55,059 nt of DNA, from contig JABVXV010000382.1 in assembly GCA_013365325.1 (NCBI GenBank), positions 1 through 55,059 on the forward strand. Reading direction: 5' to 3'. The position numbers and the translations under genes were made by a program. Source of the DNA: Dipetalonema caudispina (Eukaryota > Nematoda > Chromadorea > Rhabditida > Onchocercidae). Below are positions 26,184 through 36,400 of the stretch, piece by piece (position 1 is the stretch's first letter; every line of letters starts with the position of its first letter). The notes under the pieces were generated by a model. It did not search any database and had not been told where the DNA came from. It was given only the letters and a program-made list of their open reading frames with translations.

Positions 26184-29100
26184 ACGTCAAGCTAAATTAT
26201 TACTCAACAAATGGCAATTATCACATGTGATGGATCCCCTAAACATTCCGAATACTTTCGCTCAGCTTTTCTTACTAATGGTGATCTCACAATTTTATAT
26301 GCCCTCTTAAAAGTGTTCCCAAAATCGAAATCTTAATTTTGACCTAATTGTAGAGATAAAAGACAATACTGGGATAGTGTACATCGCTACAAGTATTTTA
26401 GCTGCGTAATTCGTGTGTTCTAAGTTTCATTTCACTTAATTTCATTTAACATTTCACTTAAATGAAAATTTAAACAACTCTATCTTACTAGCATCCTTAA
26501 GTAACAATACAATCATCAAATAGGAGTTAATCAGGAAAAACCGTGAAGCTATTAGTAGTCATTATTAGCTTATTGATATTAACATACTCTGATTCTGCAA
26601 TATTTCATACTCACATATCATTTTTTTAAAGAAAGTGAAAAGTTCATGAGGTTTGAAATTAGGTATGCGAAGAAAGACAAGACAGAGCAGTATGGATGAG
26701 ATATCAATGAGTGGATGACAAATGAAGCGGTACGGTTTGTCTAAAAGACTAAATATTGTAAAATTTAAGTAGGGTGCTTAATATGAATGAGAATGAGACC
26801 CAAACTTTTCACAATACAATTAGAAGATAATTAAGAGGAACTGATGAGAAGATGGGAAGGTAAGAGATGATGGAAGGAAGTTGCGCAATAGAACATGTTC
26901 ATATAAAAAGACGAAATTTTCGAAAGCCACCTCTCACAAAACAGTTTTTGAGAAAATGAAACACTTTCGTGTACACATTTGTGATTAATTCATGAGTTTC
27001 ATTTCACTGAACTTCAACAAATTATTCTTTTTACTGGTATTACCATTATTTATTGCCGTGATTACCGCCATAATCGTCGCGGAAAAACTCCCATTTATGC
27101 AAACGGATGTTTTGTATAAGCTTCAAAACTGCTTTCTACCCTATCACCTCTATTCAATGCCACAATCAATCAAAAGTTCCAATGTTGGGCTTCGATAGAT
27201 TCATTAATGGATCCTAACCATGAAGTAGTATTAGGACTTAGAAATGATACGGCGGTTCCCCTCATCAACCACCTTTCTATATCACAATTCCTATCACCGT
27301 CATTCATATTGTTGTTATTTCCATTAATATCTTCGTTAAAAAATGCATATGTAAATAAGTGTATTCGTTTGTTTACTAATCCATCCATTTATTTATTACG
27401 TGTCTTGCACGTGAGGACAGTCATGTCATAACAAAATTGCCCATCTATTACTTAATTGCAATCGTTTCGCACAAAAATTTCATGCAGTTAAAGTGCTCAC
27501 TATCTGCGCTCAGTAAATAGCATTACTTGTCGTTTGTATGCCACCTAATGATTATGCAACCAAAATTTCCTTGAGAAAAAAAAAAAAAAGTGATAATAAA
27601 TCAAATATTCGCACAAATAAAAACAATTCTTCTTTCATTGTATTAATTCATTCTTCTCAGTGTTGTATTCTTAATTCAATTCAACAACATAATCTAGTCC
27701 AGTTTCTTTTTGACATTAATGTATCATGAAGATTGTCAGCATCTTTCATGCAATGTTAATTGACATTAGCAACTAAACAAATTAGAAGTAGCTTTGCTTT
27801 TCAATAAGCAAGCAATGTTTACAACTATCATTTTGCACATTAAACAAGGAGCTAACACCTCCCAGCTTACCTTTTCTTCTCGAACTCTAAGCTTCGTTTT
27901 CCCCTGGGATTACAATTAATTACATTACAAATAATTATTTTGACAACATTGCCTAAGGAAAACGAAGACAAGTTTGCTAATTTAAGCTTTTTTAAAGCTA
28001 ACCATAACAACAATATTACTTTTCTCAACTTGACTTTGTTCAAGTACTGAATTACAAATGAAAATATTAGACGTATTCAGTCGTTAACACATATCTCAAA
28101 AAATATTGATTATTGGTACAACTAGTCAGCAAACAATTGTCGTTGATCTCTAATATAATTTAGCAGAAAATAAATCTAAACATTCATTCAAATGCTAATT
28201 TGAGCAAAATGAAATATGCAAATAAACACTTTCTATAACGACGGCTGCGCAGATTTATACTTTCATTTGTACCAGAAGAATGTGTGTGATTAATTGGAAA
28301 GTAAAAGATAATAAAGAAATTGAAATAATTTTATGAGCAGAAGATAAAAATAAAAATTAAAAAAAAAAATATGGCCCATACTGTTTAGGAATCGCCGCCG
28401 TTCACTTCACAGATAAGAATTTTAGTAACAAAGATGAAATGAACTCCTCCAAAATGAACGCCCAGTTACATACAAAGTACGAACACGACACTGTTAGACA
28501 ATGTTACATAAATTTACCACTGTTTCAGCAGTAATCCATCGTCACAAGTATCAGTCTAAAACGATTTGTTACACTTCTCTGAAGTGACTTTCAAGATTTC
28601 TTTCAAACCAAATTTTATGTTTTCTTTATTTCGATCCAATTCACTCTAGTTCGCTGATCTGTAGCAGCATATTCTGTTTGTATATGACCCGTTGATATCA
28701 ATCGAATCATGTATTTATAAAAAATATTTTCAAACCACTGAATTTTGAATCTCTCATCCGAACTGTTCCAATGTTTCCAAAAAGGCCACAAAGAACAATT
28801 TTCACGACAAAATCGAATTAAAAATTGTATTAAACATCAACACATTTTGTACCGGTTCACATCCACTGATATCAGTCGGCTAGTCTTACTGCTTTCATCA
28901 GTTTGTAACTTTGTTCTGACTTAAGTTAAAATTGCAGCAACAACATTAGAAAGGATGGATTTAAAAAAAAAAAATTCTAAAAACCATGTCTGCATTCAAA
29001 TAGTGCATACATTAAATAGGTTGTAAACAATTCCTGTAATTATTTTTACTCGATTATTGTATTATCGTTGCAAATTCAGAACAACTACATCATTTGTTCA

Positions 29101-29832
29101 ATAATTTGAGTGATACTATCGATTGATTATTCAATGTAGTATTTCATTTATTTAACTCGCTGACTGAGGTGAATGATTTAATCAGCTGAAGGGAATTATG
29201 TAAAAACACTATATGAGAATTACGGGGAAAAAAATTTTGTGAAAATTGTGTATAATTTGACAAATAAATAAATAATTAATAAATTAAAACATTGCTCTCA
29301 AAAACTTAAGCGATGAGTGGATGAAGATGTTCAAAGGTAAATATGTGTTAAGTCTGGAAAATTTAATCCGCTTTACAGTACTGCATTAAATATGACCAAA
29401 GATGAAGTTTTTATCCTATTGGTACAACCAGAAATTACTATAGAACAAGTTCAGGAGGTGCACTGATTGTCATATTCTCCCGTTTTCTAATATCCAATTA
29501 ATTCTTTTTGGAAAAAAAAAAAAAAGCAGAAAAAGGATACATTTTGTAAATTCTTTCCAGCAGCAAAAATTATTGTATGAAACAGCATAATAATATATGT
29601 TGCTATCAATTTACCCATTCCTTCCCCTTTCTTGTATTGTTCGAAAAAATATCAATGCTGTCGTGAAAGTTCCTTTGTTGATTTGGATAGTTTGCAGACA
29701 AGAACTATTGTAAAGGTTTATTTGAAGAATAGAAGAATTAATAATAGTGGACGTCACAGTATGATTTGATGGAGCTGTGATCAACTAGAAGCAATTTATT
29801 ATGGTAATGATCCTTTGTCCCAGTGATTCTTC

Positions 29833-30027
29833 TTGGAAGAGACCTTTTGTCCCAAAAAAAGTAACTTACTTTGGAAGTCCAAACCTATATATACATATGT
29901 GGACTGGGAGTGGTCTACACGTGTTACAATCCTATTGGATACAGGGATAGACATGCAAATAAGGTCACATTGTATTACAGTTCTAAATAAAGGTGAGAAT
30001 AAGCTAAATGAATTACTTTACCCATAA
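29833..30027 (+). pseudogene. Possible retroelement aspartic-protease relic
   Basis: A 64-codon open frame without an ATG (it opens at TTG) contains VTILLDTGIDMQIRS. This resembles the hydrophobic-hydrophobic-DTG active-site strand of retropepsin-like proteases found in nematode Pao/BEL and Gypsy elements. No reverse transcriptase, integrase, gag or long terminal repeat is visible around it, and the frame ends after about 25 more residues. The DTG match is short, so chance is a real possibility. Confidence 0.2.
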
Positions 30028-31094
30028 TCTTGTAACATTCATTAAAATAAGAAAACATGAATTACTACAATTATTTGGACATGAATTCTTTCAATTTTTC
30101 GCTGACAAATGCTCCATTTCGTGAGGCGTCAATTATTTCTTATTTCTTGTGTCTACAGATACATAACATTCCATTTTCCGAAAAACAGTAGAGAGTCTAA
30201 TATAGACGTCAGAAAATCGAGAAATTTCTAAAACATTGCTTAATACTTCGAGCACTTGCTCTTGAGCCAAAGACAATATGTGAAGAATGTCAGATATGCA
30301 CTCATCACTAGCCTAAAAATTGAAGCAAACTCCTATATACAACAATCATGATAGCTGTTGTTGAACAAAAAACGTGACCCATACTAAAAAATGATGAAAA
30401 GGAAACCCAATAATTTTATGCACAAAGTTATTTTTCAAGCATATTAGACTACCTCTAGTTATCCACCTTTCAAAACCTTGCTTGGCTATACGTTTGAAAC
30501 CTAAAGTGTAAGAAAGCTTTTTTATGCTGGCAGCATATAGCAAGCAAAATGAGCAAACTAGGAAATCTGAAAATCCTCTGTACTCCTGTTCGAAGTACGA
30601 TTGTGTTCAAGATCATTGACTTTACTAATTATTGACCACAGATGAATTTATCGAATTATTGTCATGAAATCACGAATCTTCTATCCCTTACACCATTTCT
30701 TATCCATATGAATATTTATTTTTTAAATGGTTGCTATCAGAACATTGCATTAAGAAAACTAACAAGATGTGTAAAATACACCATAAAAGTCTAATCACTG
30801 TTTCAGTGATTGGTATGTTTGAAGTAATATATAATGAATAATATATATGATTTAGAATCACATTACATCTCATCTTAAATCATCCAAAAAGAAGTATTAA
30901 CCCAACATCAGCAGACAACAATTTTTTTAATCTTAATGAATTCTGAAACGTTTACCTACAAATGTATCAAAATGAATTGTCTAGTGAAAAGTTTGAGATT
31001 TGAACTGAAGGTTAAGAATGATAAAGAAAGAGAGAGAACTACAAAAGAAGTTATTTTGAATAGGACAAGTAAACTGAGATCAGATGATCATTAT

Positions 31095-32454
31095 TTAAAT
31101 TGAATATAATTTCATCTGCTCCGCGATTTCTGATTTGTCATGCAAACCAAATTTTTCCGGCTCTTGCATGATCATTTCGCATATTGACTCCAATTGCTTT
31201 TGTTGTATTAATTGTTCCTGTAAATTTTAAGACAAATGTAACTGAAAAAACCACAAAATTTTGAATTTTGAAACTAAAGTAAGTGAACGGTTAATCGTAA
31301 CGGCAAACTACGGAAGAGAGCTTTTATGTATGTACAGACTTCTAAGTTTTGTTTTAATTTTGCAGTTTTTCGCAAAGTTCTGGAATTTTGGCACAAATTA
31401 ATTAAAGGTACTTCTTTTCGCTCTTCCTCAGTCATAGCTTTCTTCAATTTCTTGGCTTTGGCCCGTAAGTTTGCTGTTGCTAACTTTCCATGCAATTCGT
31501 TAAGCGGGGCAACAACTTCATTCGAATCATCGTTATAGGAATTATTGTATATTCCAGATTTGAAGGATTCTTTGCCACACAAAGGCTGGAATGTATTATT
31601 TCATGCTATTAAACAAATATGCCGGTTCTAAGATCCTAAAAATTGAGAGGACCAACACAGCAAGAGCACTAATCAAATTCTGATAAATATGTGGCATCAA
31701 ATACTGTGTCATAATTACAATACATGTGGAAACGGCAATAACCGATTTATGTAAAATTCATTAAGAAAAATTTTCAAATAGTCTGTAATCCTTCGAAAAC
31801 AACATAAACTCATTTCAGAAAATGGCTACCTAACTACATTAATGTTGGGAAATATCTTCTCAAGTAACCTGAACCACTATATAGAATATGACAATTACAA
31901 TAAAAAGCTTACTTTCAACGTAGCATCTGTGTTTTTATCCGTAATTCTCTGTCGGACCTTGCTTAGAACTGAAGAGCTGAACCGACCGTTAAGTTCTATA
32001 TTATCAAGTTGTTCTGAAATATAGCAGTGTGATGAGAATAAACATGCTTTTTCCTTATGTATTAAGCAATGCATAACTTGAACTGAAAAGATTTTAGCCT
32101 TTCTCATTTAAAGTACAGCTCAGACTTACAGAAACTCTATTTCTATATGATGACATTTTTGCTATGTATCTTGTCCCTTATTGTCAATAAAAAAGATAAT
32201 TCCCAGAACTCTAAAATGTAGACCAAGATGTAATATAATAAATCTCATTACCCTATAAAGAACAGTTTACCTTCCCGCCGTATTCGGAACAATCCCCAGA
32301 AATACACTGAAACTGCAATAGTACACAACGCTGTTATGATAACACAAATTTTGGGATATTCTTGAAAGAAATTTGCGTAGTTATATGGTGGTAATGAGTG
32401 TAAAATAGTATCTGGATTACGCAAACCGTCATCATAATCTTCAAATGTACGCAT
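31095..32454 (-). CDS. Single-pass membrane protein with MXRA7-like C terminus, 193 aa, 4 exons
   Basis: Exons on the minus strand in transcript order: 32454-32271, 32013-31913, 31585-31412, 31217-31095. Phases match at every junction and the total is 582 nt. The N-terminal 35 residues are acidic and polar. Residues about 37-58 form one transmembrane helix (core KICVIITALCTIAVSVYFW), followed by basic RIRREG. A linker leads to a Lys-rich helical segment (NLRAKAKKLKKAMTEEERKE) and a C-terminal block EQLIQQKQLESICEMIMQ ... FG ... IAEQMKLYSI. This end resembles, from memory, the C-terminal block of vertebrate MXRA7 (a K/REQL..IF.LM....FG......EQL.LY pattern), a small single-pass protein of poorly known role. 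The short leader AAAGGTT before the ATG follows a TTTTTCCAG acceptor. The gene structure is well supported. The family name is a moderate-confidence reading. Confidence 0.65.
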
Positions 32455-32470
32455 AACCTTTCTGGAAAAA
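32455..32470 (-). promoter_or_regulatory. Splice acceptor 7 nt before the MXRA7-like start
   Basis: On the minus strand a TTTTTCCAG acceptor (AG at 32463-32462) is followed by a seven-base leader and the ATG at 32454. This fits SL trans-splicing. The frame upstream of the ATG gives no coding exon that joins. Confidence 0.5.
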
Positions 32471-33405
32471 TGGTTGGATTAGAACGAAAATCAACAAACC
32501 AACAGCGTTACAGCATAGACATCATAAAAAAATTTTCATATTCTCATATTACCTACTAGTGGATTTAAAGGGTGTTAATATTTCAAAGAGTGAAAATTCA
32601 TAATTAAAAGCTGATATACTAACTGTTGCCATGGATGCAATATATGACAGATGAAGGAGTGCAGTTGATTTCGACAAAGGTACAACAAACTTCATCATCC
32701 AAAGTGGTCAATTATCTTCCTTCCATAACGAACGTCCTATATGCTAATATCTGCATCAAATACTTCCTATGTATCCATTTAATTTCGGAGAGTAGCAACG
32801 AAAGCCTGAAGATTTCGATAAGAAAACAAGAGAATGACATCATAAGCCATTAGCAAAGGGACAAGAATATTCACGACGGCAAGAACTCACTAAGATCTAT
32901 GTTATATCTCCCATACCACTAATCGATAACAGTGTACGATAACGTGGAATTCCCCGTACATTACCTATATAGCGGGATTGTATTGTTCATAGTGACCCAG
33001 TTATGGCAAGGCTATTAATCGGTTAGAGTTTTCTGAATAACTTTAGTTTGGAAATTGGTGTGGCTTGCGTGCGGTTGGTACTGCAATAAGGGGAAGAAAT
33101 AGGTGCCGGGGAGTGAATCGGAAAATTAATGTAAGGATTATACTCTGAAATAAGTCCAGAATTTTTTCGTTCACTGTTGTTGCCGTATTTCCGATTAGCA
33201 GTTAAGAGCTGGACTACATGCTGTAATTACCGTTGCAGAATTCGTTTTCATATGATTGCCGGTAATTTGAAATTATTCTGGACGGTATTTCTATTTGTGT
33301 ACTTTGATAATATCTGTCACTCAATCAGTTGATGTATTTCTAGGTAATTATACCTCTACCAATAAAGGTTATTGCGGGAGGAATTATTTCTGGTTTCTAT
33401 TCCTG
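32455..33405. other. 951-bp divergent intergenic region (MXRA7-like / IBTK)
   Basis: The two genes point away from each other across this gap, so their promoters must lie in it and may share elements. I see no TATA box or repeated motif that I can defend. A TTTCTAG acceptor ends at 33343 and could receive a spliced leader for the IBTK transcript, leaving a leader of about 62 nt. Confidence 0.5.
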
Positions 33406-36400
33406 ATGGATACTATATGGAAAACCATCGCTGGAAAATATCCGGTATGTCAGGGAAGAACCATCTTCACACTAATTTTTTTTTCCTCCTCCCCTCCGCC
33501 ATAACCTGCAGCATAAACTTAATGGTTTCACTTTTGATCTGCACATTTATTTGACCTCTAGCCAACAGTTGCAGTGGAGATCTCGACTAAAGCATAAGAA
33601 TAATGTTGTTAAAAGTATTAATGGTAGAAAGAATAGCTAAAGCATAACTTAATAGAAGATAATGGAAAAATTGTACTGATGTTGCATAAAAGGATAGGAA
33701 CCGCTCAACCACATCATCTGTTCGGGAGAAAAACGGCTCAGATCTAGTGTGTTAAAATATTCCTTTATTATAAATAAAGCTAAACCGATGCATTCTAATT
33801 CTAGAAATTGCGTTTGGACGACAAGTTCATGTCGGGATGTTTGTACGGGCTTATTCAGGGTAAGATTTAGCTAATTTAATTTTGTATCATTTGATTTTTG
33901 TTTTCTTTGACATGAACTTATGTTTTACTGCTTCCTTTTTTCTTTTCTTTTGTTTATTTGCTTGTTTGACGTTTGATGTTTAATGAAAGGCGATGCAGCA
34001 GAGGAGTCAAACTTGCTTCTACATTTTGAATTTTAAATAGTTATAATCTGGAATACCGGAAAATCTCACCTGCTGTTCACCCGTTTTATTGATTTTTTTT
34101 TTTTTTTTTTTTAACCACTCGAATTAGTTTTTTTACTCCAAACTACGCTACCGTGAAGAGTTTTATTCACGGTTTTTTATAGCACGAATTTATGCTTCAA
34201 AAAAGATTATTCAAGTTAACTAAGCATGTCTAATTAAATAATGTTTATAATTGATTTTCAGGGTACTTAATATCACTGTAGAGCAAGCGATTGTTTAAAA
34301 AAGTATTAAAGTCTTAATTCTGATATTAAAATCGTATTCACCGTTTAGTTCATTCTTAATCACATAAATTTCAGCAGATTTGAGCAAATTTGGTTGTATT
34401 TCGGATGAACTAGCCCTTCAAGTACGGGTCATTGCTATGGTGTGTGTCCAGGCAGTGTGTAAAACAGACAAAGCACTTTGGCCACCTTCGGGCCTTCATT
34501 TGGCTGCATATTATGATTCTGTTGAGATTCTTGAAATTCTGCTCGAAGTATTCGATTATGAAGAAGCTATGGTAAAATAATCTTATTTTCTAAGTTATCT
34601 CGTTGATGAATATTTAATGACAACTTTTGCAGACTTTGGATGGATCAACGCCCGCACAGTTTGCCGCAATGAAAGGACATCTGCGAGCTTTGGCTGTACT
34701 CTATCGCAATGTCGATATTAGTATTTATTGCTGCGCTGGAGGATTTAATGCATACGAATTTCTTAAAAGTTTTGCAAAGCCCGAGGAAAGCGAGAAATTA
34801 CCCAGCTTATGTAACTTTTCTGTCTAAAACAGAAAGACGTGGAAATTTAATTTGGATGAGGGCAGCACGCTGAGATATTCATAAAAGAAGCTTTCAAATA
34901 GATCGAAAAAGCGATTGCAGAGTTTAGGCTGATAAATACGTGTCATCTTACCAAACTAATTTCAAAATCATCGCACAATCCCGGAGCGATCTGGATGTTA
35001 TGATATCTGCATATTTATTTGCCGTTTCGGTTATTTATTTTTTTACTCCAAACTGCGCTACCGTGAAGGGTTTTATTCACGGTTCTTTATAGCACGAATT
35101 TATGCTTGTGGTGACAACAATACTCTGTCTTTGGGTATTATATATGGAAAGCATACCACACATCCTGTTCCTGTGCAGTTTTCTGATGAGCTTAGCTTCG
35201 GAAAGGAAGCTACACAAGTACTTATTCGTTTTTTAATGTTTTTTCTGTTTAAGATACGATCTTCTACTGAGACATCTCTATTCAATAACTGATGTACTGA
35301 ATTTTCCTGGCATTAAATTAGGCCAGATCTATGTCCTTGGTGAAACCAAAATGAATTGTTTCTTTTTTATTAATAGTAGTACCAATTTTCAGGTTTCTTT
35401 TGGAAAATATCATACTATTTACTTGATTGATGGGCAAGCATATTCGTGTGGTTTAGGACGATATGGCAAATTAGGACATGGAGACGAAAAAGACCAGTTA
35501 GAAATACGGGGAATAAAATTTCTGGAGCCAATCGTTTGTGTTTCTGCTGGGTTGACACATTCGATCATATGTACACGCAAAAAGGTTATCCTAGTGATAC
35601 TTTTTCTATCCTAATTTTTTTCATTAACATTTCGTCACTTCTCAGTTTCCACTCGTTACCTATCTACTATTTCAAGTTTTTGTCAAGATAGTAAGTGTTT
35701 ACTCTGTTTTTACGAGCAAATTGTATTCATAAAAAGACAAGTGGGACAGAATTTCTTGTGAAATGTAATGATCGTTCTTGGTACCATTTTTAAAGATTGC
35801 ATTCAAGATTGCTTCTACATTCCACTGTAGGTTCTACTTGTAATCCCACTAATGCTTTTCAGATTGTAGTATTCGGACTGAACGATAAAGGACAGCTAGG
35901 GATGGGTACACAACAGCTTGTGTTAAATCCAACAGTCGCCAGATTTTTTAAAGAAAATCCAGATTACATCATTGACTGTTCAACAAGTGACTCAAACTCG
36001 GTGATCATCATGAGTAATGTTCGTTTTCTTTTTCTATAAATAATTCCTGCATTTTTCTATGCAATTTTGTTTCGGGAAGAAAAAATTGCACTTGATGGAA
36101 ACATTGTGCCAGGAATTGTTGAAAATTTATATGATTACATTACTGTTTTCAGTTCGATTTCTACGTTACTGGGATGTCGAATGGTTCTTTATGGCAAAAA
36201 TATTCAGGCAACACATTTAAACTTGTTAAAAATAATTACGTTCATCAAACATCATCCATTTCAGTCACAGATTCATCTATAGTGCGTATCTACTCTAAGG
36301 AAGACTTATCGAAGGTAATTTTTGGAAGGTAAAGAGGGAAATTAGTAATTTTTCAATGAATGTTACCAACATTTTCCTTACAGGTTATATTCTCTTTGGT

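Larger units (their letters stand above)
20622..31094. other. apl-1 3' flank and gene-poor spacer
   Basis: The first part is apl-1 3' UTR. AATAAA hexamers occur at 21783 and 22430, more than 1.1 kb after the stop, so either the UTR is long or a variant signal is used. I see no let-7 seed match (CTACCTC) in the first 2 kb after the stop. The rest contains short A+T-rich open frames that I cannot connect into exons, an A(27) run at 23404-23430, a strong hairpin at 26121-26183 and a possible retroelement relic at 29833-30027. Confidence 0.55.

Noticed and set aside
26992..27198. Open frame with a hydrophobic, signal-like N terminus (KLFFLLVLPLFIAVITAII)
   Set aside because: Only 68 codons, in A+T-rich DNA where hydrophobic frames arise by chance, with no joining exon. 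The opposite strand (27170-27388) is equally open.
30791..30809. AATCACTG-TTT-CAGTGATT palindrome
   Set aside because: The stem is only 8 bp with a 3-nt loop. Several such palindromes are expected by chance in 55 kb.
32600..32650. Upstream ATGGCAACA|GTTAGT on the minus strand as a first exon of the MXRA7-like gene
   Set aside because: Splicing it to the acceptor at 32462 gives a stop codon within a few residues. The ATG at 32454 directly after a trans-splice-like acceptor is simpler.
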